Assembly: GCA_016861345.1 (NCBI GenBank)
Contig: BOLD01000005.1
Coordinates: 62,001 to 126,000 of the forward strand
DNA from: Oligoflexia bacterium
GTDB lineage: Bacteria; Bdellovibrionota; Bdellovibrionia; Bdellovibrionales; Bdellovibrionaceae
Direction: 5' to 3'
Length of the DNA: 64,000 nt
The position numbers and the translations under genes were made by a program. Position 1 is the stretch's first letter, and every line of letters starts with the position of its first letter. The notes below the pieces were generated by a model that was not told the DNA's origin, searched no databases, and was given only the letters and a program-made list of their open reading frames with translations. Shown in pieces: positions 54,398 to 63,507 of this stretch.

Positions 54398-55630
54398 TTA
54401 TCCGCGTGGGGGCTGAATAGGTTCAGTTGGTGCAGGTTCAGATGGATCTTGTGGTGGATTCTGTGGCGGAGGACTAGGTTGAACTGGGGCGGGTGGCGCC
54501 GGTGGAGTTGGTGGTGGAGTTTCTTCTTCTTTGGCAAATCCAATATGAGGGAAGGTCGACATAGGTTCGCCCTCGTGGCACTTCAGACACTTATCCAATT
54601 TTGGTACGCTACGCTTTGGATTAAGATGACAAGAATAACACGAGCCGATTTTTTCCGGATTTTGTTTTAAATAATTGTGGTGTCGGATGGGGCTGCCTTG
54701 TCCCGCAGGAGCAGGGAAGAATTGTCCATGCGGCATATCCGCATGACAACTGTTGCAGGCCACGTGTTGTTCAGGATGGCGACCTTTGAAGTTATCAGGT
54801 GAAGGATCTTTATTCTCATGGCACTTAAAGCATTTAGAGACATCTCTCTCATGGGGTTTGACGTCAGGTTGAGTCTTTGTAATTTCAATGAAAGCTGATC
54901 CGTGCTTACTCGGACTTGCCCACTTGGTATCATGTGGGTAAGAATGACAGTTCTCGCAGGCAACCTTTGAGCTGCCGCCCTTATAGTCTTTTCCATGGCA
55001 GGTTGTGCAAGTGTTTTTGTCTTCAAAAAACTTAGCTCCATGAGCAAAAGTCGTTTTAAACTCTTCGTTGTGAGGGAATCCTTTGTGGCAAGAGTCACAA
55101 GCTATTTGAACCTTCCCGCCAAGTAAATCCGAACCGTGGCAGGTCTTACAGTTTTGTTTGTCTGCATAGTATCGTTGTCCATGTAGTTTTGTGAGTTTAA
55201 AATTTTCAGCATGAGGAAATTCATTATGGCAAGTTGTGCAAGAAACCTGTGCCCCGCCCCCTTTGTAGTCAGATCCATGGCAGGTTTTACAGTTTGCTCG
55301 GTCACTAATAAAGAAGTTGCCATGACCAGATTTTTTAAATTCATCAGAGTGTGGATAGGATTTATGGCAAGTTGTGCAAGAAACTTGAGCTGTACCTCCT
55401 CGAAGGTCTGATCCATGGCAGGTCTTGCATGTATTTGCATTGGCATAGAAGGCTTTTCCGTGGGAGTTGGTTGTCGAAAAAGTGCCTGTGTGGGGGTAGA
55501 TATTTTCAGATGCTTTTGTTAAAACCTGAGAAGTTGTTTTTTGTGGATTCTGGTTTTCTTGTTTTAAGCACCCGACAAGGGTAAGAAATGCTATGATAAC
55601 AAAGCTCAGAAAGAAGGAACCTTTACTCAT
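54398..55630 (-). CDS. 12-heme cytochrome lipoprotein with tandem di-heme repeats
   Basis: The 410-residue protein has a lipobox (LVGC, Cys21), four tandem repeats of 46-47 residues beginning at Cys68, 114, 161 and 208, each with CxTCHG(S/K)D then C(T/E/D)xCH and a FPH/YPH, then four more CXXCH motifs, 12 in all. The last ~50 residues are Pro-rich (PPPTPPAPP). Outer-membrane lipidated multihemes of this size act as terminal reductases at the cell surface in Geobacter (OmcB has 12). It is on the opposite strand in the middle of the island, with its own promoter region at 55631-55819. Confidence 0.88.
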   Translation of the reverse strand: MSKGSFFLSFVIIAFLTLVGCLKQENQNPQKTTSQVLTKASENIYPHTGTFSTTNSHGKAFYANANTCKTCHGSDLRGGTAQVSCTTCHKSYPHSDEFKKSGHGNFFISDRANCKTCHGSDYKGGGAQVSCTTCHNEFPHAENFKLTKLHGQRYYADKQNCKTCHGSDLLGGKVQIACDSCHKGFPHNEEFKTTFAHGAKFFEDKNTCTTCHGKDYKGGSSKVACENCHSYPHDTKWASPSKHGSAFIEITKTQPDVKPHERDVSKCFKCHENKDPSPDNFKGRHPEQHVACNSCHADMPHGQFFPAPAGQGSPIRHHNYLKQNPEKIGSCYSCHLNPKRSVPKLDKCLKCHEGEPMSTFPHIGFAKEEETPPPTPPAPPAPVQPSPPPQNPPQDPSEPAPTEPIQPPRG

Positions 55631-55819
55631 AAACCGACCTCATTTGATAGAGTAGGGGATTATCAGTTTCTGATTCAAAAATCGAGCCTTTTTCCTTAAT
55701 GAATAGAAAGTACTGACCATTCTTTTGACAGGCCTTGAGGTATTCTGTCTCAACCATAAAATATGAGGTAAATCAGACAATTCTGTGGCTACAATTTGCC
55801 CTTTTTTTGACTTTCAGAT

Positions 55820-56248
55820 ATGACCTTGTCCTCTATGCTGAAGTTATTGTTATGGGGCCTTTTTGGTCTGACATTTATGAGCCACTTGAGTGTCGCAAAA
55901 ACGGCATCTGAAATTCAAAAAACGTACAATCATATTCAAAACGAGAAAAGATGTCTAAATTGTCATATTACGACATCGGGGCCCGAATTGAAAATGTTGA
56001 CAGGGGAAAAGCTGACGAAAGCACAAGTTCCTCAGTTGTGTGGTCAATGTCATGGGCTCGTCAAACGAGATTGGGATCATGCCATGCATGGGAAAAAAGT
56101 GGACAGCTGGAAGTTAACAGGCCGAAAGCTTCTCTGCACAGAGTGCCATGATTCTCATGATCCGAAATTTAAAACTATGAAGGCTGTTCCACCACCAAAG
56201 AGACCAACTTTGGGGATTGAGAAGGATGAAAAACATGGAAAACACTGA
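55820..56248 (+). CDS. Tri-heme c-type cytochrome
   Basis: The 142-residue exported protein has three CXXCH motifs (CLNCH, CGQCH, CTECH) and a Pro/Lys/His-rich C-terminus. It is a shorter paralogue of the tetra-heme protein at 53916. It opens the second half of the island and overlaps the Fe-S protein gene by 14 bases, which suggests it passes electrons to or from that complex. An ATG five codons in is an alternative start. Confidence 0.86.
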   Translation: MTLSSMLKLLLWGLFGLTFMSHLSVAKTASEIQKTYNHIQNEKRCLNCHITTSGPELKMLTGEKLTKAQVPQLCGQCHGLVKRDWDHAMHGKKVDSWKLTGRKLLCTECHDSHDPKFKTMKAVPPPKRPTLGIEKDEKHGKH

Positions 56249-57233
56249 TCGAGAAAAATTGAATCGATGGGCAGAGAGAATCAAGAACCGCACGGCAAAT
56301 ATTTTAGAGACAAAAACTGAGCGTCGGGGCTTTTTAAAAGGTCTTTTGGCAAGTGTCGGTGGCGTGGCTGCGGCGACTTCAGCAGCCGGGGCTGTGGCTT
56401 CACAAGTTTTACCAGAAAATACTCTGACAAGTGACTTTTCTTGGGAAAAATTCTTTCAGCAACACTATAAACAAATGAGTCAGGCAGAGAAGGAAAAAGT
56501 CTTTGCACGCATTCAAGCAGAAACTCAGAAAAAATATGGGGTGAATCCTGATATTCAAGACCCTCAACCGCTTGAGGGAGTAAAGTTTGCTTATTGTTTA
56601 AATCTCTCAAAATGCAATGGTTCGCGCATGTGTGTTGCTGCTTGTGTTAAAGAGAACAATCAGGGGCGTGATCCTCAGATTCAATATATTAAAGTCATCG
56701 AGATGGATATTGGAACGCTTAATCCTGAAAAAGGGGATATGTATTATGAGGGAGAATCCGTACCGAAACCCGGAAAGTTCTATCTGCCAGTTCAATGTCA
56801 TCAATGTGATAATCCCCCGTGCACAAAAGTGTGTCCTATCGAAGCGACATGGAAGGAAAAAGACGGAATTGTTGTGATTGATTATGATTGGTGTATTGGA
56901 TGTCGGTACTGTATGGCCGCTTGTCCTTACGAGGCAAGACGATTTAATTTTACAGATCCTAAAATACCTCAGAATGAAATGAATCCAAATCAAGGCTATC
57001 TTTCTAATCGAATACGTCCAAAAGGAGTTGTTGAGAAATGTCACTTTTGTTTGCATCGAACTCGTGAGGGAAAAAATCCAGCATGTCTTGAAGCCTGCCC
57101 AACAGGGGCTCGCAAATTTGGAAATATTTTGGATCCTAAATCTGAAGTTGCTCAAATTTTGGAAACAAAGCGGGTCTTTGTTTTGAAAGAAGAGTTAAAT
57201 ACCATTCCGAGTTTCTTTTATTATTTTGATTAG
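56235..57233 (+). CDS. Tat-exported ferredoxin-like subunit with four Fe-S clusters (NrfC/PsrB type)
   Basis: The 332-residue protein has a twin-arginine signal, Arg30-31 in TERRGFLKGLLAS, and then Cys groups in the DmsB/NrfC/PsrB arrangement: YCLNLSKCNGS, CHQCDNPPCTKVCP, CIGCRYCMAACP and CHFC with CLEACP, for four [4Fe-4S] clusters. It passes electrons between the NrfD-type membrane subunit and the multiheme proteins. The start at 56235 is preferred because AAGG lies 9 bases upstream. No molybdenum catalytic subunit is present. Confidence 0.92.
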   Translation: MENTDREKLNRWAERIKNRTANILETKTERRGFLKGLLASVGGVAAATSAAGAVASQVLPENTLTSDFSWEKFFQQHYKQMSQAEKEKVFARIQAETQKKYGVNPDIQDPQPLEGVKFAYCLNLSKCNGSRMCVAACVKENNQGRDPQIQYIKVIEMDIGTLNPEKGDMYYEGESVPKPGKFYLPVQCHQCDNPPCTKVCPIEATWKEKDGIVVIDYDWCIGCRYCMAACPYEARRFNFTDPKIPQNEMNPNQGYLSNRIRPKGVVEKCHFCLHRTREGKNPACLEACPTGARKFGNILDPKSEVAQILETKRVFVLKEELNTIPSFFYYFD

Positions 57234-57256
57234 TTTGTTTTGAAAAGGGTGAGGAT

Positions 57257-58477
57257 ATGAAGTCGTATATCATTTATTGGCTCAGAATGCTTCGTTGTGC
57301 AATCGTCGGACCTCCTTTGTATTATATTTGGAATACAGTTTTGACGTTCTTCTTCTTAGTTGGTGTCATTGCCTATTCCTACCAGTTCAAGAATGGATTG
57401 ATCATGACTAATCTGACTGATCAAGTCAGTTGGGGTGCTTACATTGCGAACTTTACTTTTTTAGTCGGAGTCGCAGCTGCAGCGGTACTCTTGGTCTTTC
57501 CGACCTATGTCCTTCATCGTGAAGACGTTAAGGATGTGGTTCTTTTGGGTGAATTAATGGCTTTTGCGGCAATCACAATGTGCTTGTTGTTTATTACTGT
57601 GGATCTGGGACGACCAGATCGCTTCACTCATATCATGCCTGTTTTGGGTCGTTTAAATTTCCCTCGATCGGTTTTAGCTTGGGATGTGGTTGTATTAAAT
57701 GGGTACTTATTTTTGAATCTGCATGTGCCTGGATATTTACTGTATATGGCCTACAAGGGTCGAAAACCTAACAAGTGGTTGTATTTGCCCTTCGTCTTTG
57801 TGTCCATCGCTTGGGCTGTGAGCATACATACGGTGACAGCCTTTTTATACTCAGGTCTTGGTGGAAGACCTTTCTGGAATACGGCAATTTTAGCACCACG
57901 ATTTCTGGTTTCTGCTTTTGCCGGTGGACCTGCAATATTAACAATCGTGTTTTTACTGATTTCAAAATACACAGCTTTAAAAGTTCGACCTCAGGTTTTT
58001 CAATTGTTGAAGCAAATTTTGATGGTCTTTTTGCCAATCAATATGTTTTTGTTTGGCAGTGAAGTTTATAAGGAATTTTACACAGACTCCATTCACACAG
58101 AATCAATGAAATATCTCTTTTTTGGTGTTCATGGGCATGCCATGTTGAAACCCTATATTTGGGCCAGTATTGTGATGAGTTTTACAGCAATGGGGATTTT
58201 CTTTACACCAAGATTACGAAATAATCAGACGATTTTTGTTATTGGATGTGTTTTGACAATATTGGGTATATGGATTGAAAAGGGAATGGGCCTCATTATT
58301 CCAGGCTTTATTCCAACTCCGTTGGGAGATCTTGTCGAATACACTCCTTCATTGGTAGAATTTTTCGTCTGTCTTGGGATTTGGTCTTTTGGTGCGCTCT
58401 TATTCACAGTGCTTGCCAAAGTGGCCGTTGCCATTCAGGTTGGGGAGTTACGTGAGACCGCTCATAAAAGCACTTAA
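57257..58477 (+). CDS. NrfD/PsrC-type quinone-interacting membrane subunit
   Basis: The 406-residue integral protein has about ten helices, with motifs of the NrfD/PsrC family (WGAYIANFTFLVGVAAAA, TVDLGRPDRFTHIM). Such subunits bind menaquinol and pair with a periplasmic four-cluster ferredoxin. The Fe-S gene is immediately upstream (23 bases), and the CcsB gene begins within its last 26 bases. With no molybdenum enzyme or NrfA around, the likely acceptor is the multiheme set. Confidence 0.92.
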   Translation: MKSYIIYWLRMLRCAIVGPPLYYIWNTVLTFFFLVGVIAYSYQFKNGLIMTNLTDQVSWGAYIANFTFLVGVAAAAVLLVFPTYVLHREDVKDVVLLGELMAFAAITMCLLFITVDLGRPDRFTHIMPVLGRLNFPRSVLAWDVVVLNGYLFLNLHVPGYLLYMAYKGRKPNKWLYLPFVFVSIAWAVSIHTVTAFLYSGLGGRPFWNTAILAPRFLVSAFAGGPAILTIVFLLISKYTALKVRPQVFQLLKQILMVFLPINMFLFGSEVYKEFYTDSIHTESMKYLFFGVHGHAMLKPYIWASIVMSFTAMGIFFTPRLRNNQTIFVIGCVLTILGIWIEKGMGLIIPGFIPTPLGDLVEYTPSLVEFFVCLGIWSFGALLFTVLAKVAVAIQVGELRETAHKST

Positions 58478-60137
58478 GCACACACTCATAATTTTTTGGA
58501 AGACGCTCGGTTCAGCAAAATTTGCTATCCCATTACTTGGTCTATTTACCATCGGAATGATTGTTGGGACTGTTCTAGAAAGTCTTTATGGAACGCCCTA
58601 TGCTGTCAAGGCTGTGTATATGACCTGGTGGTTCTTTTTGATTCAAGCCCTGATGGTTGGAAGTCTGATTGTGGCTGTTATTGATCGACTGCCATTTCGA
58701 AAGCGTCTTACGGGATTTTATATTATTCACGCATCAATTGTGACAGTTATTGCAGGATCGGTCATTACCAAAGTTAAAGGTTTAGATGGACAACTTCAGT
58801 TAAACCCAGGTGAACAATCGCAGTTTGTTCGATTAAACGAAGATGTACTTTATATTTCAACTCCGTTTAAAGAGTTTCAATTTCTATTACCTTCTACAGT
58901 TCGAGAGCAAGCAACATCTCAAGTTCTTCATCAGTCTGAAACCCTGAAAATAACAATGAAAAAGTATTATCCCTACGCCGATGCCCAGGTGAAATGGATC
59001 GAGCAGGATGGGTATCATTCGACACACTGGTTGCTCAAAAATGATCAGGTGGCTCAAAAAGTAGAACTCTTATTTCCAGAGACCAATGTGGTTCCTAATG
59101 AAGCTCAATTGGGGCCATTGAAATTGACCTATCTCTCAGAGAATGATTTTATAAAAAAAACAAAGGATGAGTTTTTAGGGATCCAAGTTTTTTTAAAAGG
59201 GCAGTCTAATCCTTTTTTGATCCCAAGCTTACCTTTTTACGGAAAACTTGAAGGCACTGAGCAAAAGTTATCAGTGGAGCTGGTGACTCTTCCGAAGGTG
59301 AGTTTGCGATTTTATAAAGTTGAAATGAATGGCCAAATCTATAAATTTTTTCCGAAGTATTCAGACTTTCCTTTGAAAGATCATCTTGAAATTGACTCAA
59401 ATTCACCTATTCGTCTTCGTGATCAGGGACAAAACCAGGAATCAAAGACCCAAGTATTAATCACTCGCTCTGAAGATAAAAAAATAAAAATTGGATTTCA
59501 AAATAAAGGAAAATGGCAAATTCTTCGATATCAAGGAAGTCCAGTAGCACTTCCTTGGATGGGACTGCAGTTAAGCTTATTAAAAGAAGCTGAAAAGACC
59601 AAGCCAGAGCTTGAGTTTGCTAAAGGAAAACCTCAGAAGGATGATGAGAAAAATACTCAAGCGGCATTCATTGAAATTCAATTGAAGCAGGGAAATTCCA
59701 CTATTGAAAAATCCTTTTGGGTGTCAGATGCATCAAAACAGATGACAACGCTGGGCGATCTTCAGATACATGCTTTTGTCGGGAAGAAGTTAGAAAAGCT
59801 GCCCTTTTGGCTATCTTTAGATAATTTTAAAATGGAGACGAATCCGGGAACTCAAGAAGCCGCTAGTTATGAGTCTTTTGTTAAAGTTGAGGGCGATTCC
59901 GAAATTGCTCATATTTATATGAATCATCCCCTTAAAAAACAAGGCTACACGTTTTATCAGTCGTCGTATTTTCAAGATGAAAATGGAGAGTACCATTCGA
60001 TCCTTTCTGTGAATCAAGACCCGGGTAGAGTGTGGAAATACATAGGTTCTCTCGTTTTAGTTTTAGGTTTGATCATTCATTATTTGATTTATTACCGAAT
60101 CGTTCGGTTCTCCAGTGACAAGGCTCCGCGGGGGTAG
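58452..60137 (+). CDS. ccsB: Cytochrome c biogenesis protein CcsB (ResB)
   Basis: The 561-residue protein has three N-terminal helices (LGSAKFAIPLLGLFTIGMIV, a conserved ResB opening), a large periplasmic domain and a C-terminal helix near 530. In System II maturation it holds heme with CcsA and attaches it to CXXCH apocytochromes. The start is GTG at 58452, with GGGGAG 5 bases upstream. The gene overlaps the NrfD gene by 26 bases and precedes ccsA by 3. Confidence 0.92.
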   Translation: MRPLIKALKHTLIIFWKTLGSAKFAIPLLGLFTIGMIVGTVLESLYGTPYAVKAVYMTWWFFLIQALMVGSLIVAVIDRLPFRKRLTGFYIIHASIVTVIAGSVITKVKGLDGQLQLNPGEQSQFVRLNEDVLYISTPFKEFQFLLPSTVREQATSQVLHQSETLKITMKKYYPYADAQVKWIEQDGYHSTHWLLKNDQVAQKVELLFPETNVVPNEAQLGPLKLTYLSENDFIKKTKDEFLGIQVFLKGQSNPFLIPSLPFYGKLEGTEQKLSVELVTLPKVSLRFYKVEMNGQIYKFFPKYSDFPLKDHLEIDSNSPIRLRDQGQNQESKTQVLITRSEDKKIKIGFQNKGKWQILRYQGSPVALPWMGLQLSLLKEAEKTKPELEFAKGKPQKDDEKNTQAAFIEIQLKQGNSTIEKSFWVSDASKQMTTLGDLQIHAFVGKKLEKLPFWLSLDNFKMETNPGTQEAASYESFVKVEGDSEIAHIYMNHPLKKQGYTFYQSSYFQDENGEYHSILSVNQDPGRVWKYIGSLVLVLGLIIHYLIYYRIVRFSSDKAPRG

Positions 60138-60140
60138 TTT

Positions 60141-61646
60141 ATGAAATTTGTTTCAACTTTAGTGATAGTAATAATTTTGAGCTTTCAGGCTCAAGCAACC
60201 ACTGATTTTTGTTCTGACCCAAAATTAGGTTCGCTCCCTATTCTAAGTGATGGTCGAATTAAACCTTTGGTGAGCCATGCTGGAGAACTTCGAAAAAAAG
60301 TTTTTTCGCAAACTTGTGGGTTACCACCAGTAGAACTTTTTTGTCGTCTATCAACGGGCGAGGTGGAAAACTTTCAGCGGCAGAGCAAGTGCCAAATCAC
60401 ATTTAAAGTTGATCATGAAAAAGCGATGAAGTTGTTGGGAGTTGCGACTCATGAGGTATCCTGGGAAATTGTCGAGAAGAATAATTTTGCTCTGACAGAG
60501 GAATATAAGAATGAAGAAATGCAGGGGCGAAAAGATGGGGGATACGCCTTAACCTTAGCTCGTTTGATGACCAGTCTGTCGACTTTTAAGGAAATTGTTT
60601 CCGGACAGAATTGGAAAATATTAGTCGAAAATAATAAGTGGGTTGGTTTAGATCAAATTCCCATTGAACAACGAGAAAAGGTCATTCAAGAGCAAAATCA
60701 ATATTTAGGCAAGGATGATCAAAAGCGAATTGATTATGAAATTATCTTTCAAAAGACCAATCCGTTTTCCCATGGCATTTGGATTGGGATCATCGTTTTT
60801 TTGATTTCTTTAGCAGCAGTGAGAATGTCTTCAGCATTTAAGGTTGCAATAGGTTCTGGTGTTGTGTTTTTAGTTGTTCAGATTTACGGCATCATACTTC
60901 GAGTGTTGATTTCTGGACGTAGCCCTGTGACGAACATGTATGAAACAGTTATGTGGGTTGGTCTTGGTGTTCTTGGTCTTGGGTTATTGATGGGAGTTAC
61001 GAAAAAGGATGCAAAATTATTGAGTATTGCCGTAGGTGCGAATGTAATTGCTCTTTTTATGATGAAGTTTGCAACAACTATGTTAGATGAGAGCATTCGC
61101 CCCCTTGTTCCTGTTCTGAGAGATAATTTTTGGCTTTCGACCCATGTGACCACGATTACATTGTCATATGCGTGTTTTGCTCTTTCTTGGGTATTATCTA
61201 ACGTGGGACTTTTTGGAGTTCTTTTTGGAAGAATTCAGAAGCAGAACATAGAGAGAATGAACGACGCGATTCGTATGGGAATGCAAGTTGGTTCTGTATT
61301 GCTTGCAGCAGGGATTATTTTGGGTGGAGTGTGGGCCGATTACTCGTGGGGTCGTTTTTGGGGATGGGATCCGAAGGAAACCTGGTCTTTGATTGCATTG
61401 ATGGTTTATATGATGATTCTTCATGGCCGTTATGCCGGGTGGTTTAAGGGGTTTACATTTACCATATTGGGTGCGGCAGGTTTTATGTTTGTATTGATGG
61501 CCTGGTTTGGTGTGAATTATATATTGGCCTCGGGACTTCATAGTTATGGGTTTAGTTCTGGTGGCGCAGCATTTCTTTTAACCATATTTTTATCACAAAT
61601 TTGCATTATTGCAGCTTCTGCAATTCGAGGCCGTCATTTAGTGTAA
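60141..61646 (+). CDS. ccsA: Cytochrome c assembly protein CcsA (ResC)
   Basis: The 501-residue protein has a signal-like N-terminus, a periplasmic region of about 185 residues, then about eight helices. The heme-binding WWD motif is ADYSWGRFWGWDPKETWS, and conserved His residues flank it. The N-terminal extension is longer than in Bacillus ResC. GGGGG precedes the ATG. With ccsB it completes System II, and its place in the cytochrome island suggests a dedicated maturase; the canonical copy, if any, is outside the window. Confidence 0.94.
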   Translation: MKFVSTLVIVIILSFQAQATTDFCSDPKLGSLPILSDGRIKPLVSHAGELRKKVFSQTCGLPPVELFCRLSTGEVENFQRQSKCQITFKVDHEKAMKLLGVATHEVSWEIVEKNNFALTEEYKNEEMQGRKDGGYALTLARLMTSLSTFKEIVSGQNWKILVENNKWVGLDQIPIEQREKVIQEQNQYLGKDDQKRIDYEIIFQKTNPFSHGIWIGIIVFLISLAAVRMSSAFKVAIGSGVVFLVVQIYGIILRVLISGRSPVTNMYETVMWVGLGVLGLGLLMGVTKKDAKLLSIAVGANVIALFMMKFATTMLDESIRPLVPVLRDNFWLSTHVTTITLSYACFALSWVLSNVGLFGVLFGRIQKQNIERMNDAIRMGMQVGSVLLAAGIILGGVWADYSWGRFWGWDPKETWSLIALMVYMMILHGRYAGWFKGFTFTILGAAGFMFVLMAWFGVNYILASGLHSYGFSSGGAAFLLTIFLSQICIIAASAIRGRHLV

Positions 61647-61690
61647 TTCAAAACGTTGCGCTCCTTTAAACCCTGTGAAAGGATATCAGA

Positions 61691-63079
61691 ATGCGAATTC
61701 TGATTACAGGTGCCACAGGTCTTGTCGGGAAAGAATTAGGGAAAGCTCTCGTTCAGAGAGGGCATCAGATTATTGTTATTAGTCGAAACAAGGAAAGAGC
61801 TCACCGTGATTTGCCTTTTCCATGTGAAGTTATCGAGGGTGATCTTTTAAAAGAGCCAGTTCGGGATGAACGTCTTAAGCTCATATCCGGTGTTATCAAT
61901 TTGCTGGGAGAGAATATTGGGTCAGGAAGATGGACTGAGGTTAAAAGGCAAAAAATATATGATTCACGGATAAAAGGAACTCAGAATCTTTTGCAGAGTC
62001 TCAACGGAATTTCTCGTCCTGAGTTTATGATATCGACATCAGCCGTTGGATTTTATGGACATCGTGAAAATGAGGAACTCACTGAAGTTTCCAGTAAGGG
62101 TCAGGGTTTTCTCAGTGATGTTTGTCAAGACTGGGAAAAGGTTATCCAATTGGCTGAATCAAAAAATCAATTTCCAGGAACACGATTTCTTATTTTTCGA
62201 CTAGGAATGGTTTTATCTTCCTATGGGGGTGCATTCCAAAAAATGATCACACCTTTTCGAATGGGAGTCGGTGGTCAGTTTGGTTCAGGTCTTCAATGGA
62301 TGAGTTGGATTCATATTCACGATTTGATTAAAGCTTTTGTCTGCGCGGTTGAAATATCTGATTTTCAAGGAGTGTTTAATATTGTCGCTCCAGAGCCGAT
62401 CACCAATCGTGAATTCACAAAAACACTTGCTCATGCCTTTGGTAAGAAAACGGGGCCTTGCGTGCCTCGAATTGCATTAAAATTGGTTTTGGGCCAGATG
62501 TCCGAGCTGGTTTTATTTTCCCAAAAGGTGAGTTCCCTTAAATTGCAAAAGATGTCATTTTATTTTAAGTTTCCGACTTTGGAAAAAGCATTGCAGGATA
62601 TTGTTCATCCCTACCTGGGCGGCAACAATATGTTGTATTCGGAACAATACATTCCAGCAAAAAAATCAGATGTATTTCAATTTTTTGCAAATGCTCATAA
62701 CTTAAAGAAAATAACTCCATCAGACCTCGATTTTCATGTTTTAAAGATGTCAACTTCAGCAATACAAAGCGGGACTTTGATTGAGTATCAATTAAAAATG
62801 CGCGGCATTCCTTTACGTTGGAGAGCAAAATTTATTGAGTGGAATCCCTGTGACCACTTTACCGAGCTTCAGGAAAAAGGCCCTTACTCATATTGGAGGC
62901 ATGAACATATTTTTGAGGATATGGGGCCAGGTACATTGATGATTGATCGAGTGCAGTATCGATTACCTTTTGGGCTATTGGGTGGGTTAATATCGGGGAC
63001 ATCGATCAGCCGGGATATGCAGATTGCGTTTCAGTATCGAAGACAAAAATTGAGTCAGGAAAGGTTTTTACAAACATGA
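61691..63079 (+). CDS. TIGR01777-type epimerase fused to an SRPBCC domain
   Basis: The 462-residue protein has an NAD(P)-binding Rossmann domain (MRILITGATGLVGKEL, about 1-300) of the TIGR01777/YfcH class with ISTSAVGFYG, then a C-terminal SRPBCC/START-like domain (about 315-460) starting EQYIPAKKSDVFQFF. The fusion occurs in several bacterial groups. Substrate unknown. The next gene overlaps its stop by 4 bases (ATGA). Confidence 0.9.
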   Translation: MRILITGATGLVGKELGKALVQRGHQIIVISRNKERAHRDLPFPCEVIEGDLLKEPVRDERLKLISGVINLLGENIGSGRWTEVKRQKIYDSRIKGTQNLLQSLNGISRPEFMISTSAVGFYGHRENEELTEVSSKGQGFLSDVCQDWEKVIQLAESKNQFPGTRFLIFRLGMVLSSYGGAFQKMITPFRMGVGGQFGSGLQWMSWIHIHDLIKAFVCAVEISDFQGVFNIVAPEPITNREFTKTLAHAFGKKTGPCVPRIALKLVLGQMSELVLFSQKVSSLKLQKMSFYFKFPTLEKALQDIVHPYLGGNNMLYSEQYIPAKKSDVFQFFANAHNLKKITPSDLDFHVLKMSTSAIQSGTLIEYQLKMRGIPLRWRAKFIEWNPCDHFTELQEKGPYSYWRHEHIFEDMGPGTLMIDRVQYRLPFGLLGGLISGTSISRDMQIAFQYRRQKLSQERFLQT

Positions 63080-63507
63080 TTCGAGTTGAGTTAAAAGGTC
63101 GAGATCTTATTGAATATGTTTGTGATGAGGACACAAAGCGGGAAAGTTTGAATGTTATTGGTTGTGCTGAACTTATGCAGCTGATTCAAAGGTATCAGGA
63201 AAATGGCCAGCCGGTAGCTCAATGGGAGCTTCCTATGGGAAAGTCTCACTCTGAAGTCCTAGTGAGAGAATTGATCTCTAAAGTGAGGGGGGTATGGAAT
63301 TTTCCATATCCTCACGATGAGCTTTGTCATTGCCGTGCGGTGCAAACAGAGACTGTGGATCAGGCCATTATAGCTGGGGCACATACTGCGTCCGCCATTA
63401 GCCGAGTAACGTCAGCAAGTACGGCTTGCGGAAATTGCCGTTTTGATATCGAGGCAATTCTACAATACCGTCTTCAGGATGGGTGCCAGATTCATAAAAC
63501 AAATTAA
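63076..63507 (+). CDS. BFD-like [2Fe-2S] protein
   Basis: The 143-residue protein has an unrecognised N-terminal half of about 75 residues and a C-terminal BFD-like domain with CHC, then VTSASTACGNC, suitable to hold one [2Fe-2S] cluster. Bfd helps release iron from bacterioferritin, but BFD domains also occur in assimilatory and NifU-type proteins. It overlaps the stop of the epimerase gene by 4 bases, and the convergent bfd-like gene at 63504 by 4. Confidence 0.84.
   Translation: MIRVELKGRDLIEYVCDEDTKRESLNVIGCAELMQLIQRYQENGQPVAQWELPMGKSHSEVLVRELISKVRGVWNFPYPHDELCHCRAVQTETVDQAIIAGAHTASAISRVTSASTACGNCRFDIEAILQYRLQDGCQIHKTN

Noticed and set aside
55102-55446. Alternate-frame ORF inside the 12-heme gene
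   Set aside because: Its length comes from the tandem repeats; translation lacks signal or motifs.
55725-55760. TTGACA before the tri-heme gene as its promoter
   Set aside because: No acceptable -10 at 16-18 bases; the 55631-55819 gap holds no clear signal.
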